Source: UBA4732 sp963823075
GTDB lineage: Bacteria; Planctomycetota; Planctomycetia; Gemmatales; Gemmataceae
Length of the DNA stretch: 64,000 nt
Assembly: GCA_963823075.1 (NCBI GenBank)
Contig: CAWGKE010000001.1
Coordinates: forward strand, 1,302,001 to 1,366,000
Direction: 5' to 3'
Below are positions 18,526 through 27,211 of this stretch, piece after piece. Position numbers and translations under genes: made by a program. The stretch's first letter is position 1. Each line of letters starts with the position of its first letter. A model generated the notes under the pieces. It did not search any database and was not told the origin of the DNA. It saw only the letters and a program-made list of their open reading frames with translations.

Positions 18526-19302
18526 TCAATAGCCGGCGGCGGCGATGGTCGCCGCCGAGCAGCCCATGCCGAGAAGGAACTGCTTGAATTCCGCGTTGAT
18601 GTGTTCCTCACTCCGCCTGACCAAGAATTCCACGTCCTCGATCACCTTCAAGACCGTCCCCGGGGTGCTCAGGGGCTGCGGAGAAACGCGTGGCCGGTCG
18701 CAGTTGTGGATGCAGTCGTGGCGGCGCTGGAAGAGGTCCTTGAAGCGGCCCTCCAGTTTTTCCCGCGCCTGCTTGCAAGCCTGCTCCTTGTCCTGGTTGC
18801 CAAGCGACAGGTAGGCCGCCCTCCGGATCCCGAAGAGGCGGACCTTCGCGTCGGCGTGACATATCCAGCCTTCGAGTACAGACGCCTTGAAGAAGCGCTT
18901 GTCTTGCCGGAGGAACTTGTTGAACAGCTCCTGAATGGTGGAAAGGCTGAGGACGTTTTCCCGCTCCATCATCTTGCGGGCGGCCATCCGCCACCGCCAA
19001 TTGGGGTTGTCGTACTCCTCCAGGATCGCCCGAACCGGGAACTTGATCTCGTAGAAGACTTCCGGAAGTGCAATGCCGGGTTGGCGGCTCTTCGAGCTGA
19101 CCGTGGCCGCTACGAGATCGGTGTACGCATCGCAGAAGTAGGCGTCCAGCGCGCCGATGGCGAACATCCAGGCGGCGCGAAGAAGGTCCGAACGGAGCAA
19201 CTGCTCCGCCGCGGTTCCGATCGGCAGGATGAACGCGTGGGCGACGATCGCGCGAGCACGGGAGACATCCTGCTTGAAGTGCTGGATGGCGGTGGCCGGC
19301 AC
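18526..19302 (-). CDS. HEPN-domain protein, possible RNase toxin
   Basis: About 258 residues from a GTG at 19302 with GGAG upstream; the open frame continues further but overlaps the neighbouring gene. Mostly helical. Near residue 185-200, GRFKDLFQRRHDCIHNCDRP contains the Rx4-6H motif (R194, H199) of HEPN RNases, in the style of the RiboL-PSP-HEPN group (helices, then a C-terminal RxxxxH). HEPN proteins of this kind are often toxins cleaving RNA. A small gene lies directly upstream (19335-19640) and could be the antitoxin. The end is 14 bases before trmL. Function inferred from motif and context. Confidence 0.68.
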   Translation of the reverse strand: MPATAIQHFKQDVSRARAIVAHAFILPIGTAAEQLLRSDLLRAAWMFAIGALDAYFCDAYTDLVAATVSSKSRQPGIALPEVFYEIKFPVRAILEEYDNPNWRWRMAARKMMERENVLSLSTIQELFNKFLRQDKRFFKASVLEGWICHADAKVRLFGIRRAAYLSLGNQDKEQACKQAREKLEGRFKDLFQRRHDCIHNCDRPRVSPQPLSTPGTVLKVIEDVEFLVRRSEEHINAEFKQFLLGMGCSAATIAAAGY

Positions 19303-19334
19303 AGGCAGCTCCGGTCCGATGGCGGAAGAATTCG

Positions 19335-19640
19335 CTACGGCTCTGCGTATCGCAGCTCGCTCTCGCTGTACCGCAAGGTGTCGTCTTGCTCGTCGTAGGA
19401 GACGTTGCGGTCGCCGGGGAAAACCACGTGCCACAGATCGACTATTTCCTCCGGCTCGATTCCCGCCCGGATGTGTTGCGCCAGCTGCTTCGCCAGCGGC
19501 GCCCCGTTCCCGACGGAAGCATCGGGCCGGCCCTTCGCGGGAAACAGTTCGGCGTAGATCTCGACGAGGTCGTCGGAAGAGGCCTTCTCCACGGCCTCGG
19601 CAAGCCGCTCAACCGCTTCCGCCTTGGGAATCGTGGGCAT
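19335..19640 (-). CDS. Small protein, candidate antitoxin for the HEPN protein
   Basis: 101 residues from ATG at 19640 with a strong AGGAGGG Shine-Dalgarno. N-terminal helices are acidic (AVERLAEAVEKASSDDLVEI), with a mid segment IEPEEIVDLWHVVFPG. No DNA-binding motif is obvious. The stop lies about 30 bases before the GTG proposed for the HEPN gene, so the two are co-transcribed, with the order antitoxin-then-toxin common in such pairs. I do not recognise the family, and the antitoxin role is inferred only from position and size. Confidence 0.55.
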   Translation of the reverse strand: MPTIPKAEAVERLAEAVEKASSDDLVEIYAELFPAKGRPDASVGNGAPLAKQLAQHIRAGIEPEEIVDLWHVVFPGDRNVSYDEQDDTLRYSESELRYAEP

Positions 19641-19823
19641 GCTTGTCCCTCCTATATGTGCGGAATGCCCGAAATCCTGGTTTATTCTACCGCCTGGCTT
19701 GGGTGGCTGCGATACCAGCACTCCAGAACGGTGCTTGGGCGCGTGCTTTGGCCACGTGCGGATCGTACCGCAACGGAAGCCTCGATCGTCGGCGCGCGAA
19801 CCTGTGTACGGCGTCGAGGACCG

Positions 19824-20180
19824 TCACTTGGGCGCCCACACCGGCGGCGGCGTGATGTCATCCGCGGGGCGCGTTCCCACGTCCTTCCGGCCGCTGCCGG
19901 CCAGGCGGCTGATCGCCCGAACCGCCATGTCGTGGTCGCAAACGATCTGGCAGCTCAGCCGCACGCCGGTCAGGCCGCGGGCGGCCAGCACCTGTTTCTC
20001 CGCCTCGGTCATGCGGTCCGGTTCGCCGGACACAAACTGGACGCGGCAGGTCGTGCAGCGGGCGTTGCCGCCGCAGGCGTGCAGCTGGTCGATCTTCGCC
20101 TCGTCCTCCAGGGCCAGCACCAGACGCTTGCCCGGCGGCACGTCGAACGTTCCGACGTCTTCCACGGTCAGTTTCGCCAT
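19824..20180 (-). CDS. [2Fe-2S] ferredoxin
   Basis: 118 residues; an electron carrier with a plant/adrenodoxin-type cluster. The ligands are in CGGNARCTTC (CX5CX2C, about residues 36-45) and a fourth Cys in VRLSCQIV near 75. Length and spacing suit the small 2Fe-2S ferredoxin family; the C-terminal 30 residues (DDITPPPVWAPK) are an extension. AAGGAG lies well placed before the ATG. No redox partner gene is adjacent; recN is upstream on the same strand with a 35-base gap. Confidence 0.9.
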   Translation of the reverse strand: MAKLTVEDVGTFDVPPGKRLVLALEDEAKIDQLHACGGNARCTTCRVQFVSGEPDRMTEAEKQVLAARGLTGVRLSCQIVCDHDMAVRAISRLAGSGRKDVGTRPADDITPPPVWAPK

Positions 20181-20215
20181 TGCGGTTCTCCTTCGGCATG
20201 AGGGATACGGGTCGT

Positions 20216-21913
20216 TCACCAGCTGCGGCGGGCCGCCTCCAGCATGGCGGCCGCCTCCTGGCGCGTCGTCTCGCCGCGCGAGGCGCCGCGCAGCATACTG
20301 GCCAGCTCCTCCAGGCGGTCGGCGTCCTGGAGCGGCTGGATCTGCGTGAGCGTCCGGCCGCCTCGCCGCGCCTTGCGGATGGTCCAGTGCCAGCGGGCGT
20401 AGCTGGCGACCTGCGGCAGGTGCGTCACGCACACCACCTGATGCGTCCGGCCCAGCGCGGCCAGCTTCTGGCCCAGCACGTCGCCGAGCCGGCCGCCGAC
20501 GTTGGCGTCGATCTCGTCAAAGACCAGCGTACCGATGCGGTCGTGGCCGGCCAGCACCGTCTTCAGCGCCAGCATGGAGCGCGACAGCTCGCCGCCCGAC
20601 GCCACCTTGCGCAGCGGCAGGGCCGGTTCGCCGGGGTTGGCCGCCAGCGTCAGCTCCAACCGCTCCGCCCCCCACGCCGGGACTTCCGACGCCGTCGGGT
20701 CGTCGCCCAGGGGGACCGGCTCCAGCACGGCCTCCAGCCGCGCCTCCGCCATGCCCAGCTCCGCCAGCTGCTTCTGCGTCTCCGAGGCCAGGCGTTTGGC
20801 GACCTTTTTCCTCTGCTTGCTCAGCTCCGCCGCCGTCGCCTTTAATTGCTCGTATTCCGCCGCCAATTGTTCCCGAATGCCGCCCAGGTCGTCCTCGTCT
20901 TTTTGCAGCCGCGTCTCCTGCTCGTCGAGACCGACGCGGTAGACGATCAGGTCGTCCACGCTGCGGCGGTATTTCGCCTCCAGTCGCTTGAGCGACGCCA
21001 GCCGCTGTTCGACGGCTTCGAGGCGCTCCGGGTCGGCCTCCCAGTGCTGGGCCAGCTTGCGGAGCGCCCGCGTCGCCTCCTGGACGCCGGCCTGCGTCTC
21101 CTCCAGGCGGCGCACCACCTCCTCCAGGCCGGGATCGAGCGCCGCCCACGACTGCGCCTCGCGCTGCAGCCGACCGAGCCGCTCCACGACGGAACCGTCC
21201 TCGTCGTAGAGCTGGGCCGACGCTTGCTCGGCGAAGGTCCGCAGGTTCTGGGCGTGGGCCAGCCGTTCCCGCTCGCGCGCCCTCTCTGCCACTTCGCCCG
21301 GCTCCAGGGCGGCCTCGTCCAGCTCCTCGCGCTCGAAGCGGATCAGCGCCAGCTCCCGCTGGCGCTGTTCGCGGGCCGCCGACAGCGCCGCGAAGCGGCG
21401 CCGCAGGTCGCGCACCTTCTCCGCCTGTTCCAGATACGCCTGCCGCGGCTTTGCCAGCCCGCCGAAGGCGTCGAGCAGCTGTAACTGGTAGGCCGGGTGC
21501 AGGAGCGATTCGCTCTCGCGCTGGCCGTGGACGTCCACTAACCGTTCGCCGATCTGCTTGAGCGTGGACACGGCGGCCGGCTGATCGTTGACGTAGGCGT
21601 GGCTGCGGCCGGCCCGCGTCAGCCGCCGCGCCAGGATCACTTCATTCTCGTCGAGCGGCGCGGGCAGCAACGCCTCGATCTCCTGGCGGAGTTCCGGCGT
21701 CTCCAGCTCGAAACGGCCGGTGACGCGCAGCTCATCGGCCCCGGCGCGGAGCAGATCGGCCGAGCCGCGTTCGCCGAGCAGCAGGCCGAGCGCCCCCAGC
21801 AGCAGCGACTTGCCGGCGCCGGTCTCGCCGGTCCAGACGCAGAAGCCCGGCTGCAGCTCGACGCGGACGTCCTCGATCAGCGCCAGGTTCTGCACGGACA
21901 GTTCGCGGAGCAT
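20216..21913 (-). CDS. recN: DNA repair protein RecN
   Basis: 565 residues, the usual length of this SMC-like ATPase that acts in double-strand-break repair. MLRELSVQNLALIEDVRVEL opens the ATPase domain with Walker A GETGAGKSLLLGA; a long coiled coil (residues about 160-370) follows; the C-terminal part has the signature VASGGELSRSMLALK, Walker B LVFDEIDANVGG and the His-switch region CVTHLPQVASYA. ATG at 21913 is set by conservation; the upstream frame lacks similarity. No strong SD is seen. Confidence 0.96.
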   Translation of the reverse strand: MLRELSVQNLALIEDVRVELQPGFCVWTGETGAGKSLLLGALGLLLGERGSADLLRAGADELRVTGRFELETPELRQEIEALLPAPLDENEVILARRLTRAGRSHAYVNDQPAAVSTLKQIGERLVDVHGQRESESLLHPAYQLQLLDAFGGLAKPRQAYLEQAEKVRDLRRRFAALSAAREQRQRELALIRFEREELDEAALEPGEVAERARERERLAHAQNLRTFAEQASAQLYDEDGSVVERLGRLQREAQSWAALDPGLEEVVRRLEETQAGVQEATRALRKLAQHWEADPERLEAVEQRLASLKRLEAKYRRSVDDLIVYRVGLDEQETRLQKDEDDLGGIREQLAAEYEQLKATAAELSKQRKKVAKRLASETQKQLAELGMAEARLEAVLEPVPLGDDPTASEVPAWGAERLELTLAANPGEPALPLRKVASGGELSRSMLALKTVLAGHDRIGTLVFDEIDANVGGRLGDVLGQKLAALGRTHQVVCVTHLPQVASYARWHWTIRKARRGGRTLTQIQPLQDADRLEELASMLRGASRGETTRQEAAAMLEAARRSW

Positions 21914-22025
21914 GGTGGTCGCTGTTTCGGGCCGCCAATTGCACGACAGGGCTTTTATAGCGGAAATGAAGGCGCGAGAAGGGCGCGGCAATCCGCAGCC
22001 GCGCCTCCTGCGACGCCTGCTAACC

Positions 22026-22054
22026 TTGATTGCTTTTCGGGTCTGGACTACAAG
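22026..22054 (+). promoter_or_regulatory. Candidate sigma-70-type promoter
   Basis: TTGATT (22026-22031) and TACAAG (22049-22054) with a 17-base spacer, about 50 bases upstream of the glyoxalase-like gene at 22106. Motif match and spacing only; GC-rich surroundings make the AT-rich boxes stand out. Confidence 0.35.
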
Positions 22055-22105
22055 GGGGACCTGCACGCGGGCGACCATCTTCGGCAACCCTGGTAGGAGG
22101 ATGGG

Positions 22106-22482
22106 ATGAGCGTGGACAAAGGGCTGCGCGCCACGGCCACGTGTCGTATTTGGAGATTCCCGCGGTCGATGCCGAACAGTCCGCCGTCTTCTACGAGACG
22201 GTCTTCGGCTGGAACATCCATCGCCGCGACGCCGGGCGCATCAGCTTTGACGATCGGAGCGGCGATCTGATCGGGCGGTGGGTCGCCGGCCGCGCGGCGT
22301 CGCGCGAACCGGGGCTTGTGCCGTACATTTACGTCGATCGAATCGACGAAGTCGTCGGGCAGATCGTGAAGCAGGGCGGCGCGGTCGTCCAGCCGTCCTA
22401 CCCGGAGGGAGACCTGTGGGCCGCCACGTTCCGCGACCCGGCCGGCAACCTCATGGGAATCTGGCAGTTCGGGCCGCGCTGA
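22106..22482 (+). CDS. VOC (glyoxalase/bleomycin-resistance) family protein (one frameshift)
   Basis: About 125 residues. HVSYLEIPAVDAEQSAVFYE and VFGW mark the first beta-alpha-beta-beta-beta unit; VGQIVKQGGAVVQP and FRDPAGNLMGIWQ mark the second. The metal-binding positions (His/Glu) are plausible but the substrate cannot be told. The ATG at 22106 has an excellent GTAGGAGG upstream but is in a different frame from the domain: one missing G at 22135-22136 (ACGGCC for ACGGGCC) reconnects MSVDKGLRAT to GHVSYLE. It converges with the ECF42 gene downstream. Confidence 0.85.
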
Positions 22483-22505
22483 GGGGAATCGGTCGCCCAC
22501 GCCAG

Positions 22506-23756
22506 TCACGCTTCCGGCGACTGAACCTCCCTCAGCCTGCGTTCGAGAAACCGGCGCTCGCTGGCGCCGGCGGCCAATTCGAGGGCGCGCGCGTAGCTCC
22601 GCGCCGCTTCTGTACGCGACCCCATGCGGCGCAGGAGGTCGGCGCGCGCGGCGTGGAGCAAGTGGTAGCCGTCGAGGTCGCCGGTCGCGGCGAGCGCGTC
22701 GAGCAGGGCGAGCGCCGGTCGGGGGCCGTCCACCATGGCCACAGCCACCGCCCGGTTCAGCGCCACGATCGGAGAGGGCCGCACGCGCCCGAGGAGGTCG
22801 TAGAGCCGGAGGATCTGGGGCCAGTCCGTGTCCTCGGCCCGCGCCGCCTGACAATGCACGGCGGCGATCGCGGCTTGCAGGGCGAACGGGCCGGGCCGGC
22901 CGCCCAGCGCCTCCTCGACCAGCGGCAGGGCCTCGGCGATTTGCCCCTGGTCCCAGCGCCGGCGGTCCTGGTCTTCGAGAAGGACGAGATCGCCGGCCTC
23001 GTCCATGCGGGCGGCGCGCCGCGAGTCGTGCAGCAGCATGAGGGCGACGAGGGCGGTCGCCTCCGCCGGCGTTTGCGGCGCCAGCAGCGCCCGCGCCAGG
23101 CGGCCCAGACGGATGGCCTCGGCGCAGAGGTCGGTTCGCACGAGCGCTTCGCCGCGCGTGGCCGCATAACCCTCATTGAAGATCAGATAAATCACCGTCA
23201 GCACGGCGTCCAGCCGCTCGGGCATGTCGTGCAAGTCGGGCACGCTGTACGGAATGCCGGCGTCGCGGATTTTGCGCTTGGCGCGCACCAGCCGCTGGGC
23301 CATCGCGGCCTCCGGGACGAGAAACGCCCGCGCGATCGCGTCCGTTTCGAGGCCGCCCAACGTCCGGAGCGTCAACGCGATCTGCGCCTCCGGCGCCAGC
23401 GCGGGGTGGCAGCACGTGAAGATCAGGCGAAGGCGATCGTTGGGGATGTCGCTCGCATCGTCTAATTCCTCGACGGCGGGGGACGACTCGGCGGCGTACG
23501 CCTGAAGTTTTTCCGCGAACCGCGTCTGGCGGCGGATGCGGTCGATGGCCTTGTGCCGGGCCGTCTGGATGATCCAGGTGCGCGGGGATTGGGGGACGCC
23601 GGACGCGCGCCACTGGTTCACGGCGGCCGCAAAGGCTTCCTGCGCCGCCTCTTCGGCCACGTCGAAGTCGCCGACGAGCCGGATCAGGACGGCGACGATT
23701 CGGCCCCAGTCGGAGCGATAAACCGCGTCGATGGTCGTGTTGGCGTCGGCGAGCAT
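22506..23756 (-). CDS. ECF42-type RNA polymerase sigma factor with C-terminal TPR-like domain
   Basis: 416 residues. Sigma region 2 (WGRIVAVLIRLVGDFDVAEE, then WIIQTARHKAIDRIRR) and region 4 (ALTLRTLGGLETDAIARAFL) occupy the first 170 residues; the rest is the long helical, TPR-like extension that defines the ECF42 group (FNEGYAATRGEALVR, LNRAVAVAMVDGP). This group has no anti-sigma factor and is usually linked to DGPF/YCII genes, as here: one lies divergently 77 bases away. The ATG at 23756 has no clear SD. A TGTCGA/CGAC motif in the shared intergenic region faces the DGPF gene. Confidence 0.92.
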   Translation of the reverse strand: MLADANTTIDAVYRSDWGRIVAVLIRLVGDFDVAEEAAQEAFAAAVNQWRASGVPQSPRTWIIQTARHKAIDRIRRQTRFAEKLQAYAAESSPAVEELDDASDIPNDRLRLIFTCCHPALAPEAQIALTLRTLGGLETDAIARAFLVPEAAMAQRLVRAKRKIRDAGIPYSVPDLHDMPERLDAVLTVIYLIFNEGYAATRGEALVRTDLCAEAIRLGRLARALLAPQTPAEATALVALMLLHDSRRAARMDEAGDLVLLEDQDRRRWDQGQIAEALPLVEEALGGRPGPFALQAAIAAVHCQAARAEDTDWPQILRLYDLLGRVRPSPIVALNRAVAVAMVDGPRPALALLDALAATGDLDGYHLLHAARADLLRRMGSRTEAARSYARALELAAGASERRFLERRLREVQSPEA

Positions 23757-23786
23757 GGCCGCATCATAAAAAAAAATCCGTGGGCG

Positions 23787-23813
23787 TGTCGATCCTGGTA
23801 GGCGCCGTTCGAC
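23787..23813 (+). promoter_or_regulatory. Candidate ECF42-dependent promoter of DGPF gene
   Basis: TGTCGA (23787-23792), 17-base spacer, CGAC (23810-23813), 20 bases before the DGPF start. The same boxes with the same spacing precede the second DGPF operon at 32101. The -35 word TGTCGA with a CGA(T/C) -10 is the motif I recall for ECF42 sigma factors. Confidence 0.62.
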
Positions 23814-23833
23814 TTACTGGTGGAGGTGAACCC

Positions 23834-24189
23834 ATGAAGTACATGCTGCTGATCTACCTGGGCGAGCAGGCCATAAGCGAGGCCGAGCGGGAGCATTGCT
23901 ATGTGGAGTCCGCGCAGCTGGCGCGGGACCTCCACGCCAAGGGGCAGTTCCTGAGCGCCAACCCGCTGCACCCGACGACGACGGCGACCAGCGTGCGGGT
24001 GCGCGACGGCAAGCCGCTCATCACCGACGGCCCGTTCGCGGAGACGCGCGAGCACCTCGGCGGCTACTTCCTGATCGACGCCAAGGACCTCGACGAGGCG
24101 ATCGCCGTCGCCGCCCGAATCCCCGGGCGCGAGTCGGCACGGTCGAAGTCCGGCCGGTGATTGAGGTGGCGGGCCTGCCGACGAGTTAG
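23834..24189 (+). CDS. YCII-related DGPF-domain protein (one frameshift)
   Basis: About 118 residues of the YCII-like family: MKYMLLIYLGEQAISEAER, the name-giving ITDGPFAETREHLGGYFLI near residue 60, then DLDEAIAVAARIPG. One missing G in the GGG run at 24125-24127 restores the normal family ending GARVGTVEVRPVIEVAG and the stop at 24189. SD GGAGGTGA is strong. The biochemical role of DGPF proteins is unknown; the family is the standard genomic partner and likely target of ECF42 sigma factors, and the sigma gene is divergent next door. Confidence 0.9.
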
Positions 24190-24200
24190 CATCGTGACCC

Positions 24201-24271
24201 GCGAGCCCGCAGCGCCAAGCAAGGGCGAGCGGGCGACGATTGCTCGCCCTTGCTTGGCGCTGCGGGCTCGC
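24201..24271. repeat. 30-bp perfect inverted repeat (GCGAGCCCGCAGCG family), copy 1
   Basis: Arms 24201-24230 and 24242-24271, 11-base loop. A second, slightly diverged copy lies at 37722-37783. It begins 12 bases after the DGPF stop, a suitable place for a terminator-like hairpin. Confidence 0.95.
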
Positions 24272-24327
24272 GGAAACATTCGCGCCGTTCGGAACAGTTT
24301 CTCGGCACTGATGGAAGGCTTCGACCC

Positions 24328-25268
24328 ATGAACGACGACTCTTGCACTTGCACGCTGGTTCACGGCTCGGCGACCGCCGACTCCCGCGGAACGCGGCCTC
24401 GTGCGATTTCTCCCCTTACGTTCGGCGACAGGGCCTATCGGGGCAGGAAGGCGCTCGACCGGCGGCGCCGGTCGGTCCTGCCGACTTTGGCCCACCAGGA
24501 AGGGTGCGTCGCCGACGGCAAGCTCGCCTGGGAGATCAACAGCGCTCGCGACATTCAGCGCCACGGCCTGCCCGATCCGCTCGACCTGGGGGCGGGCCTC
24601 GGCGTCGCCGGCGCGAACCTTCCGGCCACGCATCTCAGCGGCGACATTTACGACTTCGTTCTCAACGGGCGCAAGCTGTACTTCCTGTTGTGCGACGTCA
24701 GCGGCAAAGGTTTGGGCAGTGCGATGATCGCCGCGCACCTGGGGCGGGTGTTTCGGGTGGCGCGCGGCGCGGCTGGTCGCTGCAGGCGTTGGACGACGAA
24801 TTGCACGAGACGGCGCGGGACGCCGACGGCTCGGAGAAATACGCGACGGGAATCCTCGGCGTCCTGGAGATCGACGACCGGCGCCTGCATTTGCTGGCGG
24901 CGGGTCACGAGTCGCCGTCCGTCGTCGGCCCCGGTGACGGCGGGCGGATCACACACGGCGCCGCGCTCGTGCATTGCTGGGGAAGTCCTCTGGGGACGCG
25001 CCTGCCGCCTCCTGCGGCGGCCGTTTCGTTCGGCCCCGGCCAGTCGATGCTGCTTTATACAGACGGCGTTTCCGACCAGTGCGGTTCCGACGAGGCCAGG
25101 AGCGCGCGGTTCGGCAGAGGTCGGGTAACGGCGGCGCACGCGGGATTTGCCGGCGACGCGGCCAGGGACCTGTGCGATCACGTTCTGTCGGAGGCCCTCC
25201 ACTTCGGCCGGTCGGCGGCGTCGTTGAGGGACGACATGACCTTGCTCGCATTGCACTGGCGGGGATAA
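24328..25268 (+). CDS. SpoIIE-type PP2C protein phosphatase (one frameshift)
   Basis: About 313 residues. The domain pattern is that of stand-alone PP2C/SpoIIE phosphatases: INSARDIQRHGLPDPLDLG, LSGDIYDFVLNGRKLYFLLC, DVSGKGLGSAMIAAHL (metal-binding Asp-Gly/Ser), LLAAGHESP, LLYTDGVSDQ and the final LRDDMTLLAL. One G is missing at 24771-24772; restoring it joins VFRVARGA to GWSLQALDDEL. ATG at 24328 is preceded by GGAAGG. It lacks a sensor or receiver domain, so its input is unknown; partners could include anti-sigma-antagonist proteins or the kinase cluster. Confidence 0.88.
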
Positions 25269-25316
25269 TGCTAGCGCCGCGCCCGCGTCGCGCAACCAGC
25301 GAGGAGCCGCAAGAAC

Positions 25317-25580
25317 ATGGCAAGAAAGCAAAAGAAACTCTTGGGACGCTATATCGTCGCCGATCCGGAAATCTGTCATGGCAAGCCGACCTTCCTCGGT
25401 ACGCGGATCATGGTGACGCAGGTGTTGAAGCAAGTCGCCAAAGGAATGTCGTGGGAGGCGATCACCGCCGAGTGGCGCGGCGCCGTAGCCCAGGAGGCCA
25501 TTGCCGAAGCGGTCGAGCTGGCCCAGCGGATTTTTGAGGATCACGCCGTCGAGTACGCCCACGAGTCTCTGCCGGCATGA
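25317..25580 (+). CDS. DUF433 antitoxin
   Basis: 87 residues with the DUF433 helix-turn-helix pattern: ICHGKPTFLGTRIMVTQVL (the conserved GKP-x-xxGTR) and the AITAEW region. Such proteins are antitoxins to PIN-like DUF5615 toxins. Its stop overlaps the start of the downstream toxin gene (ATGA at 25577), typical of a coupled pair. Confidence 0.9.
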   Translation: MARKQKKLLGRYIVADPEICHGKPTFLGTRIMVTQVLKQVAKGMSWEAITAEWRGAVAQEAIAEAVELAQRIFEDHAVEYAHESLPA

Positions 25581-25963
25581 ACATCCTCGATGAAAACGTC
25601 CCCGAGAATCAGCGACGGTTCCTGCGGAGCCGGCGCGTTTCGGTTCGGCAGATTGGCCATGAGGTTGGGCGGAAGGGGATGAAAGACGACGAGATAATCC
25701 CTTTGCTGCATCAGTTGGACCGGCCGACGTTCTTCACGCTTGACGGGGATTTCTACAACCCTCGCATGTGTCATGAAGGATATTGTCTGGTTCACCTCGA
25801 TGTCCAGGAAGAGATGGTCGCCGCCTGTGTTCGGCGGCTGTTGCGGCATCCCGCGCTAAAATCCAAAGCCAAGCGGATGGGACTGGTCATCCGAGTTGGG
25901 CCGACTGGGCTAGCTCTTTGGCGGATCCACCAAGGGCAAGAGAACCATCTTTCATGGCCGTGA
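25577..25963 (+). CDS. DUF5615-like PIN-family toxin
   Basis: 128 residues. MNILDENVPENQRRFLRSR carries the conserved LDEN motif, GMKDDEIIPLL supplies the next acidic residues and FFTLDGDFYNPRMCH the (T)xDxDF motif; together these are the predicted metal-binding acids of this PIN-like RNase group. Translationally coupled to the DUF433 gene. Probably an RNA-cleaving toxin neutralised by its partner; activity inferred from family. Confidence 0.86.
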   Translation: MNILDENVPENQRRFLRSRRVSVRQIGHEVGRKGMKDDEIIPLLHQLDRPTFFTLDGDFYNPRMCHEGYCLVHLDVQEEMVAACVRRLLRHPALKSKAKRMGLVIRVGPTGLALWRIHQGQENHLSWP

Positions 25964-26026
25964 CGCGGATACGGGCCGAGATGCAACCCGGTGCGCGTTT
26001 CCGATAACTCAAAAAGGGAGGATGGG

Positions 26027-27211
26027 ATGAACGGAGTACGAGTCCTGGTGGGCACACGGAAGGGCGCGTTCGTCCTGACGGCGGACGGCAAGCGCGAGCG
26101 GTGGGACGTCCGCGGCCCCTTCTTCGGGGGCTGGGAGATTTACCACATGAAAGGCTCGCCCGCCGACCCGAACCGGATCTATGCGTCGCAGACGAGCGGC
26201 TGGTTCGGGCAGATCATCCAGCGCTCCGACGACGGCGGCAAGACGTGGCATCAGCCGGGGACGCCGCCCGGCGAGCCGACCACGACGCCGGAAGGCACGC
26301 CCAAGGCCGAGAGCAACAAGTTCGCCTACGACACGTCGCCGGAAACCGGCAAGCCGCTCACGACGCACCAGTGGTACGACGGCACGCAGCACCCCTGGGA
26401 GTTCAAGCGCGTCTGGCATTTGGAGCCGTCGCTCGACGACCCCGACGCCGTCTACGCCGGGGTCGAGGACGCCGCGATGTTCCGCACCACCGACGGCGGC
26501 AAGAACTGGCGCGAGCTGGCCGGGTTGCGCGCCGCCCACGGGTCCAAATGGATGCCCGGCGCCGGCGGGCTGGGCCTGCACACCATCGTCCTGGACCCGA
26601 ACAACCCCCGGCGCATGTTCATCGCCATCTCGGCGGCCGGCGCGTTCCGCACCGAGGACGGCGGCCAGACGTGGAAGCCGATCAACCGCGGCCTCCACTC
26701 GCAGTACATCCCCGACCCGGCCGCCGAGGTCGGCCATTGCGTTCACCGCATCGCCATGCACGGGTCGCGGCCCAACACGCTGTTCATGCAGAAGCACTGG
26801 GACGTGCTGCGCACCGACGACGCCGGCGACAACTGGCGCGAGGTCAGCGGCAACCTGCCGACCGACTTCGGCTTCGTGATCGACGTCCACGCGCACGAGC
26901 CGGAAACCGTCTACGTCGTGCCGATCAAGAGCGACTCGGAGCATTATCCCCCCGAAGGGAAGCTGCGCGTCTACCGCAGCCGGACGGGCGGCGAGGAGTG
27001 GGAGCCGCTGACGAAGGGCCTGCCGCAAAGCAACTGCTACGTCAACGTGCTGCGCGACGCGATGGCCGTCGATTCGCTCGACGAGTGCGGCGTCTACTTC
27101 GGCACGACCGGCGGGCAGGTCTACGCCTCGGCCGACGGCGGCGACAGCTGGGCGGCGATCGTCCACGACCTCCCGGCCGTGCTGTCCGTGGAGGTGCAGA
27201 CGTTGCCATGA
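26027..27211 (+). CDS. BNR/Asp-box beta-propeller protein (sialidase-like fold)
   Basis: 394 residues with repeated Asp-box motifs (SDDGGKTWHQPG, RTTDGGKNWREL, RTEDGGQTWKP, RTDDAGDNWREV, SADGGDSWAA), the mark of sortilin/sialidase-type propellers. No signal peptide is apparent, so it is probably cytoplasmic. Catalytic residues of true sialidases are not evident, so a hydrolase name would be unsafe. ATG at 26027 follows AAAGGGAGGATGGG. The stop overlaps the start of a MoaD-like gene; I recall this pairing in several bacterial phyla but no established function. Confidence 0.85.
   Translation: MNGVRVLVGTRKGAFVLTADGKRERWDVRGPFFGGWEIYHMKGSPADPNRIYASQTSGWFGQIIQRSDDGGKTWHQPGTPPGEPTTTPEGTPKAESNKFAYDTSPETGKPLTTHQWYDGTQHPWEFKRVWHLEPSLDDPDAVYAGVEDAAMFRTTDGGKNWRELAGLRAAHGSKWMPGAGGLGLHTIVLDPNNPRRMFIAISAAGAFRTEDGGQTWKPINRGLHSQYIPDPAAEVGHCVHRIAMHGSRPNTLFMQKHWDVLRTDDAGDNWREVSGNLPTDFGFVIDVHAHEPETVYVVPIKSDSEHYPPEGKLRVYRSRTGGEEWEPLTKGLPQSNCYVNVLRDAMAVDSLDECGVYFGTTGGQVYASADGGDSWAAIVHDLPAVLSVEVQTLP

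Noticed and set aside
26009..27166. 385-codon minus-strand open frame
   Set aside because: Shadow of the Asp-box propeller gene.
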